A DNA stretch of 64,000 nucleotides, taken from assembly GCF_932526225.1 (NCBI RefSeq), contig NC_064035.1, positions 14,742,469 to 14,806,468 of the forward strand. Reading direction: 5' to 3'. Source of the stretch: Nematostella vectensis. Its lineage: Eukaryota; Cnidaria; Anthozoa; Actiniaria; Edwardsiidae. Below are positions 49,476 to 60,048 of this stretch, piece by piece. Made by a program: the position numbers and the translations under genes. Each line of letters opens with the position of its first letter. The stretch's first letter is position 1. Under the pieces are notes generated by a model. The model was not told the DNA's origin. It did not search any database and saw only the letters and a program-made list of their open reading frames with translations.

Positions 49476-49650
49476 CTTAGCTCAGTATTCGATCAATGTT
49501 TCACCACTCTAGATGGATTATGGAGTTTCTGCTGTGCTTGACTCGAATCTGCCGCCATTATGTTTCAAGTCTTTCCCGTGATGCTCAGTGAGGAAATCGA
49601 TTTCATTCTAATGATTATAAAGGATTTACGTCGACTGACGTCATTACTGT
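49476..49650. promoter_or_regulatory. Shared upstream region of HUS1 (-) and tRNA-Arg (+)
   Basis: 175 bp separate the HUS1 start codon from the tRNA 5' end. A perfect CRE octamer TGACGTCA lies at 49636-49643, only 7 bp before the tRNA and about 160 bp upstream of HUS1 translation. Confidence 0.5.
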
Positions 49651-49723
49651 GTCCTTGTGGCCTAATGGATAAGGCATCGGCCTCCGGAGCCGGGGATTGA
49701 GGGTTCGAGTCCCTTCAAGGACG
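49651..49723 (+). tRNA. tRNA-Arg (anticodon CCG)
   Basis: The 73 nt fold as a full cloverleaf. The acceptor stem is GTCCTTG/CAAGGAC with discriminator G. The D arm is GCC TAATGGATAA GGC. The anticodon stem TCGGC/GCCGG has loop CTCCGGA, with anticodon CCG at 49684-49686 (decodes CGG, Arg). The T arm is GAGGG TTCGAGT CCCTT. A-box and B-box (GGTTCGAGTCC) sequences are intact, and there is no intron. CCA is not encoded, as usual for eukaryotes. Confidence 0.97.
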
Positions 49724-49731
49724 TTTCTTTT
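49724..49731 (+). terminator. Pol III terminator after tRNA-Arg
   Basis: TTTCTTTT directly follows the tRNA; the TTTT is a standard RNA polymerase III stop. Confidence 0.7.
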
Positions 49732-50387
49732 ACATTACATATCTTTTTTTTTAGTTTCGTAGTTGAGTTGATAAGATTTTTGCAAATAAGCAGTTATGGG
49801 CTCCTCACCACATAAGTTTTAAAGAAAATTACTTTGTCAATAAAGATGATACGAAGTGGACAACTACTGTTGCAAAAACAGATGTACAGGCATGCTCGAG
49901 GATCCAGCGTACTTTGAGGGCGCTCCCATAGGTCACTCTTTTGCAGTAGTGAGCACCCGCAAAGTACGCTGGATCCGTGAGAATGATGTACAGGGTCATG
50001 ATGGGAGAATTTACACTCCTTTAGTAAACAGCCCTTAGCCAGAGTTTTGGATGTGGAGGTTATGCTTATCCCTTTAGAATACCATTTTCTCTTTCTAGCT
50101 GGCAAAACTGCACAGTTAACAAGCAAGGCATTAGTCCTTTCTTTGGGAGTCCGGCTAGCTTGAATTATCAGACACTCAGAGATTGTTTGCTATACTTTCT
50201 CTCTAAGGGGAGAGGAAAAACCAGGCTATGGCGCATACTCATTTTAATGCTTTTACAGATAATTTTAATTACCTGAAACCAGTTTCAAAACACTCACAAA
50301 CTAATCGACATATCTAAAAAATTATATTTTATTTTGTAAATGGGACTATATCATATATTCGTAGGGGACAATAATTTGAGATATATG
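49732..50387. other. Intergenic with a small hairpin; KCTD-like gene 3' flank
   Basis: An inverted repeat GGATCCAGCGTACTTTG (49900-49916) and its complement (49960-49976) enclose 43 bp. The direct repeat GATGTACAGG lies on both sides, at 49881-49890 and 49985-49994. It may be a small foldback element. Minus-strand AATAAA at 50333-50328, 55 nt beyond the KCTD-like stop, is a good poly(A) signal. Confidence 0.55.
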
Positions 50388-51494
50388 TTAAAATTTGATA
50401 ATATCAACAATTTTGGGGTCAAATTTGGTTCCAATATGCTTTGCCTTTCTAAATTTTACATGCCCTGTTTCAATTAGATGTGCAAAGCTAGAACAGCTTG
50501 AGCCATACATAAACCCACCCCCCACATCCCCTGCACTTGGTCCAGTGGGACCCCCAAAAGCATTGGGACCCCCCTGGATGCACCTGCACTGCCGAAAATC
50601 AGCCCCACTGATGTCCGCTCCAGAGAAATCCACCACAACATGACTAGCAAACTCACACCCATAGAAACAAGTGTTAAACAAGATTGCTCCTTCGAACGAC
50701 ACATTGTGCGCAAAGGTTGTATGTGCAAAACTCAGACCAGATAGATTTTTGTCACTGAAGTCTAGGTTAGATTTGGTCATGTTGTGGAATATAAAATCTA
50801 CATGTTTACCAGGACTGGTTGAAGCAATAAATCTACCCATAGAGTTCTGATCACTTGAACTTTGCTGGGTGACTGTAGCTAAAATGTCATTAATTTCCTG
50901 CTGCGTGAAATCTGGTGCTGGTGGCGGTGGATTAAGCATTGCCTCAATGGAGTCAATAAGGCCAGTGAGCTGGTAAAAATTGGCCTCCTGTTGAATTTCC
51001 TTCAAAATCACTTCATCGGTGGGAAACGTTTCTGCGAGAAATCCATCTCTCAGGTAGTTCAAAATGTGACGAAAATGGGTGCCATCACGATCCAAAAAAT
51101 AACTCTCGTCTGATGCTTGCTTTAGCTTGAACCTGCCAGAGAACATCGCAGCTAACATAGAATGAGGCTCCTTTCGCAACGTTAGTAACGATGTAGTAAA
51201 ATGATGGCCGCCGACATCCAATTTGACTCTGGACTCCTGAAACTCTTGTACCATTTCCATGCGCTGTATCTCATCGTGGAAGCGTTGCTTTTCTTCGTTT
51301 AGTTTCCGATACTGTTCTGCAATATCTTGTTCTGTCTCTTTCCTGCGTTTTTTCGTTTCTTTGTCGAGAGCAGCGCGTTCCTTCTCCAATTGCTCGGCCA
51401 AACGAGTGAGCTCTACTTCACGTTCATGAAAACACTCCATTAACCCACGAACTCTCGCTTCTACCTCCTCTATCCAAGGAACACGGTCAGTCAT
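50388..51494 (-). CDS. KCTD-like protein: coiled coil, BTB/T1, pentapeptide repeats; single exon, 368 aa
   Basis: An uninterrupted 368-codon frame. Residues about 8-88 are charged heptads rich in Glu, Lys and Arg (RLAEQLEKERAALDKE) and predict a coiled coil. Residues about 89-188 are a BTB/T1 domain of KCTD type: VKLDVGGHHFTTSLLTLRK, DRDGTHFRHILNYLRDG, FYQLTGLIDSIEAML. Residues about 242-300 have pentapeptide-like spacing (SNLDFSDKNLSGLSF, VDFSGADISGADF). A Gly-rich linker and a basic tail follow. KCTD proteins usually assemble as pentamers and often act as CUL3 ligase adaptors. BTB plus pentapeptide repeats recalls KCTD9 and plant FIP2, but the N-terminal coiled coil in place of the KCTD9 domain prevents naming an orthologue. 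No intron lies in the coding region, while the other intact genes here have three to eight; retrocopy origin is possible, or the intron may be in the 5' UTR (TTTTTTACAG and TTTACAG precede the ATG). AATAAA lies 55 nt after the stop. Confidence 0.92.
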   Translation of the reverse strand: MTDRVPWIEEVEARVRGLMECFHEREVELTRLAEQLEKERAALDKETKKRRKETEQDIAEQYRKLNEEKQRFHDEIQRMEMVQEFQESRVKLDVGGHHFTTSLLTLRKEPHSMLAAMFSGRFKLKQASDESYFLDRDGTHFRHILNYLRDGFLAETFPTDEVILKEIQQEANFYQLTGLIDSIEAMLNPPPPAPDFTQQEINDILATVTQQSSSDQNSMGRFIASTSPGKHVDFIFHNMTKSNLDFSDKNLSGLSFAHTTFAHNVSFEGAILFNTCFYGCEFASHVVVDFSGADISGADFRQCRCIQGGPNAFGGPTGPSAGDVGGGFMYGSSCSSFAHLIETGHVKFRKAKHIGTKFDPKIVDIIKF

Positions 51495-52134
51495 TTCTGT
51501 AAAGCTGTAAAAAATGGTACTGTTAATATGAGGCTAACGCTATTTTTTAAATTTTCTGGTGGAATGTCTGCTTGTTGTGGTTGACCTGTGACGTAGCTTT
51601 ATCTTTGTTTGCGCCAGTTTGCCAGTTTCGTTGCTCGTTTGAGACTGGCACTAGTCTTGCCATTACCACAGCTAGCCCGTTACCAAATTCGCGGCCGCGG
51701 AGAAAGGGTGTCAAAGGGAAATGGTTATAACCTGAACTCAACATCACCACTCCTTTTGGTTTGCTTTTTTAAAGAACCCTCTAATAGAACGACCAAAAAT
51801 TTTTTAGGAGTTCCACAGATTCTGTTGTTCTTTTCTTGTGCGTGAAAGTATTGTTTTTAGGCTTTGTCTAATTGCTTTTGTGGTATACACAAGTGTAGGG
51901 GGAGAGGTTATGGTGGTTGGGGTGACTAGCTGGTTTTAGACACTGATGAAGAGGCAGTAGCCTCGAAACGTCTGTATTTTAACAACATTATTATTTCTGT
52001 AAACAAACATAATATACACCTATTAAATAAAGTTTGACGATAAGGGAATGGAAAATGGAACAAAGTTTGGCCAATAATTATGTTTTCTTGTATTTAAAAT
52101 GCGTTCATTCATTACAAGGACCTTGCTACATACT
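51495..52134. other. Upstream of the KCTD-like gene, no other gene seen
   Basis: A near-CRE (TGACGTAG, at about 51589) lies about 95 bp before the start codon. At about 51936-51980 the phrase ACTGATGAAGAGGCAGTAGC then CTCGAAACGTC resembles the tail of some retroelements in other animals (memory only), followed by ATTAAATAAAG near 52023. Confidence 0.35.
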
Positions 52135-52709
52135 TATGCACTAGTCAATTGAAACCCCCACCCCCATGGTCCCGGGGAAGGGTGGGGGGTTAGACTTTGA
52201 GCCTTAACAAAACCGAGAAAAGCCCCCACCTCCTCGGGACAAAACAGCAAAAATGCCCCTACCCCTTGGAATGCCAACTACAGGCAACTACCCAACAGCA
52301 AGTCATCTGAAATAAGCTTTTTTATCTTTCAAAGCAATGTACTTTAGCAAGTACATTTGCACCAATTACTATGAAGATAACAGTTACAAAAAAAGATGGA
52401 AAAATAAATCATCTTCATCTGGCCTTTTTTTAAATATTCGTTTTTGCACATGTCGCCGTGCAACATGCCACACGCTGATACATGGAATTGCTAGCTACAG
52501 AAGAGTCTCAAGCCAGAAACTAACATGGTATTTGTAACACTATTCACTTGTCCCAAGCCCCCACGGTGGGGATAAGTCTTAGAGTCAAAAACTGTCAATT
52601 CCCCCACCCCCTCGGGACAGATTCTCGTTCAAAAGTGCTCTAAGCCCCCACCTTAACCCCACACTTCCCCGGGACCATGGGGGTGGGGGTTTCAAATGAC
52701 TAGTGCATA
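52135..52709. mobile_element. 575-bp MITE with about 50-bp TIRs and TA flanks
   Basis: The left end TATGCACTAGTCAATTGAAA continues to CCCCCACCCCCATGGTCCCG. The right end on the other strand reads TATGCACTAGTCATTTGAAA and the same C-rich block. TA lies at both edges (52135-52136, 52708-52709), fitting Tc1/mariner-type target duplication. Phrases with GCCCCCACCT-CTCGGGAC occur inside, facing inward from each side. No transposase frame is present. Confidence 0.8.
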
Positions 52710-53211
52710 ATATAGCCTCACTGAATGTTATTAACAGATACATTTCAGATGCAGATACATTACAGATTTTCAATTTTCTTTTAGTCAACCTTAATTGAAA
52801 TAGGTGTATAACTTGAATTTCCTAGCGCCACCAGCCCGTTGAAATTTGACTTGTTGGAGTGTGGCTTTATTCCAGAGTCGTACAGCATGGAAAATTTCTG
52901 GGAGTTTTCAAGCATCAGGCGCAAAGCCATAGTTTTTTTGGTTACATGAGCTGAGTATATTACTACAATTCGCAGCTCAAAGTGGAATTACAGAGAAGGG
53001 CAAGTATAGTAGAATTTTGATCATGAGGTGTCGAATATCCACGCGAAAATTATGGGAAATTTCTTAAAAGTCCCATGGTACCTTTCGGTCGTAGGACCTA
53101 CTATCAACCTTTGAAATAATATTTCTAAACTCAAAGCAACTCTAACGTGTTTGTTGGCTAGGAAAATTCTCAAATTTAAAAGAAAGAGGAGAAATAGTAC
53201 AATATTTGTGC
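52710..53211. other. Intergenic, nothing recognised
   Basis: AT-rich sequence without an exon, tandem repeat or TIR that I can support. Confidence 0.4.
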
Positions 53212-53300
53212 CCTATGACAACACCTCAGCTGGGAATCGCACCCAGTCCACGCGGTCTGCACACGGCCACGTATGCTCCGCTAAGTCCTTTTAGCGAAGC
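53212..53300 (-). mobile_element. Possible tRNA-derived SINE head
   Basis: On the minus strand an A-box-like TAGCGGAGCATACG (53283-53270) is followed by GGTGCGATTCC (53243-53233), which differs from the Pol III B-box consensus GGTTCGATTCC at one base. The intervening distance suits a tRNA-like promoter, but the sequence does not fold into a proper cloverleaf. This pattern is typical of a SINE head. The tail is not defined. Confidence 0.4.
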
Positions 53301-53399
53301 TCCCACACGGCGTTTTGCCGAGCCCCACACCTAAGAAAAAGTAGTGTAGAAGAATCTTATGGTACCAAATATTCGTAACCCATCGACTCAAGTATTCGT

Positions 53400-53960
53400 C
53401 ACGTGATTTCCGTCCGACAAGAAAACATCGTATATGACAACCAAACTTGGTGAAGCCAAAAACGTGACTAGAAGCAAATCTATACATATCTTATGAAAGA
53501 AACATTGTTTGACAAAATCTTGGTAAGTGTCATGTTTGTGTTCGCGTGATTTGTGACGGCATCAATGACGTCACTAGAAGCACAAATATGCTGAGGTCAT
53601 ATATAAAAAAGATTTATTTCTCATGAAAGACACATCGTAAGACAACCAAATTTGGTAGGTGTCAAGAAGGGGGTAACAAGGTGGTCACGTGATATGTGGT
53701 GTCATCGATGCTGTCACTGGAAGCGAACATTATCAAAACGTGATTTAAAACAAAAAATATATCATGATTGAAACATTTTCAGACAACAAGACTTAGAAGA
53801 TGACGTCATGAAGGTGTCAAGCGGAGCCAGGAGTCACCTGACGTAAGACGTAATCGATGACATCATAAAAAATTCACTATGTAATGGTAAAAACATCATC
53901 AGATGTTATGTAGTTCAAGGAGATATCATTCGTCATTGCTGAGAGATCTTAAAAGGTTTA
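53400..53960. repeat. Degenerate tandem repeat, period about 145 bp
   Basis: About four diverged copies start near 53401, 53543, 53686 and 53834. Each has a CACGTGAT-type opening, GACGTCA or ATCGATG-like words, TCATGAAAGA-ACAT and AGACAACCAAA-TTGGT. Two perfect CRE octamers (53566-53573, 53801-53808) fall inside it and probably belong to the repeat. Confidence 0.65.
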
Positions 53961-54544
53961 TTTTTATAAACCAAAAATGTTTCTAATTTTAGGCTAAATA
54001 GGTTCTTATTCAATTGAAGTATAATTTGGTATGTTAAGCCTAACAGGTTCTTGAATTCTAGGTTCTTATAAGCGGGTAAGTACTTTGTGGCGGACTGTTA
54101 ATACAGCCTACGCACGCATGCTAAATCAAGGGAATGACTTTTGTGTCCGAATCCCGGCTTCCACAGGAAGAGTTGTCGGTAACTCATGCTAAGTAGGCCT
54201 CTAAATATGGGGGAGGAGAAATGTGGTATGAGGATTGATAGGAACGTTGTCCCCAGGTAATACACAAGCATTTGTTGAATTTCTCCATTCTGTTACATTT
54301 TTAAAAAAATTCTTTTCGCGTTCGGCCCAAGTTCACACCCATGAGCTTTGTTTGGCTAAGCATTGCTGCTTTTTTTCCAGCAATGTATGTGGGTGCTGAT
54401 AAAACAGAACTATAGCTTCATTACGTTGATTTTATTTTTAAACTTTTTTCTCGCTTCTATACAATTTACTAACTACATTTTTTTAAGAATTAAAAACGTA
54501 ACCAGTTAAATGCACAATAGCACCTGTATGTCTACTTTCATGAG
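53961..54544. other. Intergenic, nothing recognised
   Basis: No exon or clear repeat is supported. A weak tRNA-like phrase near 54140-54165 (GTGTCCGAATCCCGG) has no paired A-box. Confidence 0.35.
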
Positions 54545-54611
54545 AAGAATTCGGCTAGAGAATTCACCAGAGTGCCCACATCCTTCGGGTGTGCAGTTTT
54601 ATTGGCTCTAT
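54545..54611 (-). pseudogene. Partial duplicate of the CBR1 last exon, carrying its poly(A) signal
   Basis: On the minus strand, CCAATA-AACTG then GAAGGATGTGGGCACTCTGG and GAATTC match the terminal exon of the gene just upstream (CCAATATACTG ... GAGGGATGTGGCCACTCTGG). The duplicate has no acceptor. AATAAA at 54603-54598, 60 nt after the CBR1 stop, lies where the exon has AATATA. Confidence 0.75.
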
Positions 54612-54662
54612 ACATTTAATTGTAACTACATATCTTCTTCCAATACATTGGTCATTCAGGCA

Positions 54663-57600
54663 CTACCACCCTACAACTTTCTTCTGAGAGAAGAATTCGC
54701 CAGAGTGGCCACATCCCTCAGGTAGCAAGGCACAGTATATTGGCGTTTCAGCTCCTGAAAATATATATAATATATATAAAGTTGGCTCCAAATAATTCAA
54801 ACCCTCGGTAACTGGGGCCAAAATGACCTCAGTCTGGCTGATCTATTCATTACATTTACCGTTTATATTTATTTTACCCCTATGACTCAAACCTTCCATA
54901 ACATTTTATTACATTATTTCCAAGTGGTTTTCTTTATATTTACAGCTCGAACAGGAGCAAAAAAAAAAGGGCACAGTTCAAATTGTATTAGCTCATATTC
55001 GCTTGATGTTTTGCATAGATGTTCCTTGTGTAATATAAACCAAAATAAGCTTAATAGTATTTTTTGGTAGATAATCTGTTCTGGAGACATTGCAAATTGT
55101 AAGACTCTTAATTGTCTAAAAGTGCCCAATTTGGGCGAAATTGCTACTTTTTCATGATTTATGGCAACTTTGCTAGATCATATCTCAAGAAAAAATCATT
55201 TACCAAAAAGTACTAAAGCTTATTTTGTTTTATATTGTGCAAGGAACCTCTAGGCACAATAGCAACAAAATAATAAGCTAACACAACCTTTTCAATTTTT
55301 TTTTTGCTCCTGTCGCTCAAACAATCTAATGCTTTTTTTTGCTGAATCATCTCATTTTATTTCACTGTACAGTGTGTGACTAGTGCCTTTATATCGAATA
55401 TCTGAAGAAGAAAAAAAGTCCTATCCTATTCATTTGTGACCTCCCAATAACTCATCTAAATTTCTATTTACCTTTGATGTTCACAAGAAACAACTACGAG
55501 GACACTGAAAATTGTCAACATGTCTGTCTGTATTGAACACCAGAAAAAGATGTTTACCTTGATCAATGGTGAGGTGACCTTTGTGGCTTGACATGTCTGT
55601 GTCAACATATCCTGGACAGCACTGTTAAATAAGACGACATTACATAACTTATCAAGACAAATAGAGGAAAAAGCTTGAATAGAGAAAGACACAACAAACA
55701 AGTTAAAGATGGAGGAACTACCAACTCAAACAGAAAAGCTTAGTAATTTCCACCCTTACTATATTATACAATGGCTTTATCAAAGATAACATGAGAAAAA
55801 AGTGCCTTTCCAACCCAACTAAAAAAATGACTGGGATTGGCAAAGAATGGGCAGGGGGGGGGGGGGGGTAGCAGAGTATGACTTTTTTAGAGAACTTCCT
55901 TATTATCATAACTCACACCCCATCATATAGTTTAGTTACTAACAAATGACCCCATGTGTAAAAATGAGCATTATTTTGAAGTCTCCTGGACAAGACATTG
56001 ACCATTCTTACAAACGTAGTAGGGTTTAATCTTTTCCTGAGCCCCCTATCTATTGTTTCCGCATGTGTGCTCTACTTTTCATAACTTACACAATTGACAA
56101 GGATGTCCTGTCGTGGATCTTTTTCCATTTGTCTTGCTTGGACTTTGGTCAATGCAATAACAGCAACCTTTGACATCCCATATGCTTCAAAAGATGATAA
56201 TATTACATGCATTTTACCAGCATCATCGTATTAGGAGAGGAACAGTAACACAATGGCATAACAGTGCCACTGCGCCATTTTAAGAAGGTGATATTTTCAT
56301 ATGTATTACTTGAAAAAGCCATATTGGGACCACAAGTCTTTCAGCTACCCTTCATTGCATTCATTTCCTTCTTTTTGTCAAGATGAAAGCTTCTAAATAG
56401 ACAAACAAATAATTCCCCAGACCATCTTAAGGCAATGAAAACATTTTGAAAAAAAAGATCTGTTAGAGAATTAGAGATGGTTTTCAATTAGAATTCTAGT
56501 TTCACTGTAGAACTGTATGTTTAACACAAACACCTGCTTCTGACATACCTGAATTAGACCACCCTTTTTCTTTGTGAACACCTGCCTTGACATCACTGCA
56601 AAATAATTATTTAAATAATTAGAAAAAATACCCAAAAATGAAAATATCCAATTAACAGAATTAATTAGAATAGAACAATTGACAGCAGGATCTGTAAAAC
56701 AACAAACACTTATTATTATTTGTGGAAGGAATGCTTATTTTTGTTTTGATATATCACAAGAGGGAATACAGGCACTTTTAGTCTTTTAGTTGACCGATTA
56801 AATATCTCGAATTTGATTGGTCAAAACATCATTCCATACATAATTCAACTATTCAAATAATAACAATATTTAATAAGGGAGCCTACATCGCCGAAGCAGG
56901 TTTTTAGAAGGGCCCTAACTTCAATATTAAATCAGTATGAAAAAAAAAAAATTTAATTTTTAAAATATTTAAAAGAACTGGTTTAAAAATTGTCACAACT
57001 AAATATTTCACAGTTTTACTTGATAGTTAACATAAAAGTGTTACAGGTTAACAAGAAAAGAGAAAACTACACCCTATGAACAGACAATTTTGCTGGGACT
57101 TGACTAAATTGCACCTATCAACATGTATTTTCCTTTAGGGGTCACTGAAGCGAAAATCATTTGAGCTCAAATAATAAGCAATAAAGCTTTTTAATCCACA
57201 TATAAACAAGTCAGAAAAATGTTTTGGGTTAAGTTGGTTTTTTTTTTTAATTTTAAAAGTATGGTAGTTGTTTTGAACCATGAAGAGAATTTTGGTGTGA
57301 AATAAGGAGAGACAGCCAGCAGTCTTACTTTATGCTATACTCAGTGAGATACACAACAATTCTAGCCACTGTGTCATCATACCTGATAAACTCCTCCACC
57401 AAGCCGACAAGACCTGACTGTGTCAAAGATGGAGATGTGAATTTGGCCTTGATTGCTTCTGAGGGAATGATTTTTAAAAGCCCTGCCAATGATGCCACAT
57501 TAACAACCCTGTTTAAAAAATAAACAGTCATAATAAGCAATATAATACAGGTTAAAAAAGAGAAAACATTTATGTTATTTAATCAGCACTAAAAATTCAA

Positions 57601-60048
57601 TAAAATGTGATGCAGACTACCAAAGGCCACCAATGAAAGGTGGTGAGGGTGCATAGGAGGGTGACAAGAAGGAGATTTCTTAAATAAGATACTGAGCAAT
57701 ATAATATAATTTACCTTGCATGTGGACGCAGAAGGGGGAACAGAGTGTCACAGATATTCAAAGTCCCAGTAAAATTAGTTCTAGCTGTTACTTCAGCTTG
57801 TTCAGAAAATGGAGCAATTGAAGCCCCCTGCGATCAAACAATAACAATAAGGTGACTTCATAGAGATACAGAAACTTCATTTTTTATTGAAGATAATAAT
57901 GGACTAAAAACACATGGCTACTGTATTGTAAGATTGCTAGAAGATGTAGGTAAGCTGAGTATAAAACCAGGTAAAAGATATTCAATTAGCTTCAATGCTT
58001 CATTGAATTCCAAAAGTCTCATCACAAAGTTCTTGAGAGGTGTTAGAATAAACTAATTTACAGGTACCTCTCCTCTAAATTGCATTGTGCACCCAGTTCT
58101 GTACCTGAGCAGGCCCTACTTTTGCTCGAAATTGTGTCATTGTTAATTATTGTTAGCAAATAAGCAAAATTCACATTAAGAACATGTGTTTTTCTAAATT
58201 TTGTGCTAAAAATGATCTGGGTACCCCTATTTTGTATTTCAAAATGTTGTTCATATCATTGTTGTTCTACACAAGTTATAAAACTCTCAAGCACAAAAAT
58301 GAGGTTTAACTCTTGACATATATAATGATGGATATCTTATTCTTAAAGTATAAAGAAAATCTCAACATAACTTCAATTTCAGCAAATCAGACATGTGGTT
58401 TGAACAGTATCATCAATGATAATGATTATCTTTCATCAATAGAGTTTCTATGTATTTGGCTAGTAGGATTTGCCATTTGCGCAAAAGTGTTGGCAAACTT
58501 TTCAGAAAAAGAGGTATACACAATTTTTTTAACACATGTCACCTTGTATGCAATACCAGCATTATTTATCAACAAATCAAGCCCTTTGTATGTGCTGGAC
58601 AAATAATCCCTCAGCTTGTTGATGCTTTCTTGTGAGGTAATGTCAAGTTGATGGAACACTGGATTTAAGCCCTCTTCTTTCAGTTTATCAACAGCTTCTT
58701 TTCCCAAATTCTCATTCCTTGCTGTAAAGAAAAAAAACAATCATCAAAGGTAAAAGAGGAAAAAAGAATCCGACAGCCAGACAAATACAGTAGACAAAAA
58801 TGGATGGGTCATCCATACCTCAAATAGGTGATTAAAGCATAAGTTTGAAATAAGGTTTGCTATTCAATGTTAAAAATGTTAAATTAAAAAAGAAAGATAA
58901 ATGAGTCAAATGAAAAGTGAATTACTGTACCTGTTAGAATAACAGTCCCACTAAACTGTTTACAAAGTCCACGAACAATTGCAAATCCGATTCCTTTGTT
59001 GGAACCTGTGACCTAGCAAAGAAATTTTAAAGCATTGGCAATGGTAAAGTATAAACCTGATTAACATTTTACGCTGAGCTGCAGTGCTGAATCTGATTTT
59101 TTGCATTGGGCACATGAACAGTTTGACGCCTGGATCTATTTAAGCCGCATTATCACCAGTTTACTTCTGGTCAATAAGAACTGCACCAGTCATGCTGCTC
59201 AGCAAAATATGCACTAATTTAACAAATGTCATGCTTTTCAAGTGTCAAATTAGTTCTTATTTTTTAAATTAATTAAGAAATTACATTTATTGATTAAATG
59301 TGTAAGTGTTAAAGCTAAGTGTAAAGAAGGGGGGAGGCATAGTAATAAGGAAAACCGAAAACAGTTAGTTATGGGACCTAGAGATATTTGTGTAGAAATT
59401 ACTACTTAAAACCAGTCCATGACTGTAGCTGAGGGAGCGACAAGTTTGCAAACCGTGTTTCAAGATCTGAATTTCATTGTAAAACAATAAAACCTCTGCT
59501 GTTTGAGCTGGCTCGGAACAACTACAGAATTGCTATATACAGGACCAATGGGCTTCACACCTTGGTTTCTATAGATCGATGCAATAAGTAAATACAATAA
59601 ACACATACAATGAAAATGCAAGTTTAAGTAATGCCTGGTGCACACAAGTGACATAATGACATAGTGCACCCTTATGTTCATATGTTCAAGTTAGCCTGCG
59701 GAACTACTATTTCCGGCTGCACGCAGGCTAGTTCAAGTGTGAATGGTTCGAAATTTTGACATAAGCCCAACGTAACGACATGAACATAACGACATAAGAG
59801 AAGAAAAAAAACATTTAAAACTTTTATGTCATTATATCCTGGTCGTTATGTCAGGGTTAAAAGAGTGCTTGCTCTTATGATATTGTTATGTCACTAGTGT
59901 ACACTAGATAATGCTCAAGCTTATAAGATTGGATCGGCCCCATGGTGGTCCTAAATTCTGTAGTCTATTCTTTCATTTGTCAGGTTATTCCAGTCGGTTA
60001 TGGTGGTTCTAAACTTACGACCGCAACTCTTGATGGACTCGCAGCCAT
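54663..60048 (-). CDS. CBR1: Carbonyl reductase [NADPH], CBR1-like SDR, 9 exons, 275 aa
   Basis: Coding exons are complement(join(54663..54754, 55558..55621, 56090..56184, 56549..56595, 57383..57508, 57715..57827, 58543..58721, 58931..59012, 60019..60048)), 828 nt; all junctions are GT-AG and phases agree. It is a classical short-chain dehydrogenase that uses NADPH to reduce carbonyls (quinones, prostaglandins, xenobiotics) in the cytosol. Visible motifs are TGSNKGIG for the cofactor (residues 12-19), NNAG (90-93), the catalytic Ser141 in VNVASLAG, and Tyr194 and Lys198 in AYGMSK. CCCPGYVDTDM and GAETPIYCALLPEG follow as in CBR1/CBR3. The KEKGW insertion before the active-site Tyr is typical of the monomeric CBR1 type. 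Human CBR1 has 277 residues (from memory). CBR1 versus CBR3 cannot be resolved, since that split is vertebrate. Intron 1 carries two TIR relics. Confidence 0.95.
59140..59175. mobile_element. Lone end of the TTAA MITE family
   Basis: TTAA then GCCGCATTATCACCAGTTTA and CTTCTGGTC match one terminus of the elements at 15933 and 42955. The rest is missing. It lies in CBR1 intron 1. Confidence 0.75.
59631..59912. mobile_element. Non-autonomous element sharing ends with the RAG1-like transposon
   Basis: The left end ATGCCTGGTGCACACAAG then TGACATAATGAC, and the right end GTTATGTCACTAGTGTACAC, correspond to the ends of 38296-40173. ACATAACGAC/GTCGTTATGTC motifs recur several times inside (about 59770-59860). 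There is a hairpin TAGCCTGCG/CGCAGGCTA in the left third. It is about 280 bp with no ORF, inside CBR1 intron 1. Confidence 0.65.

Noticed and set aside
54130-54170. Possible tRNA B-box (GTCCGAATCCC)
   Set aside because: There is no matching A-box and no cloverleaf around it.
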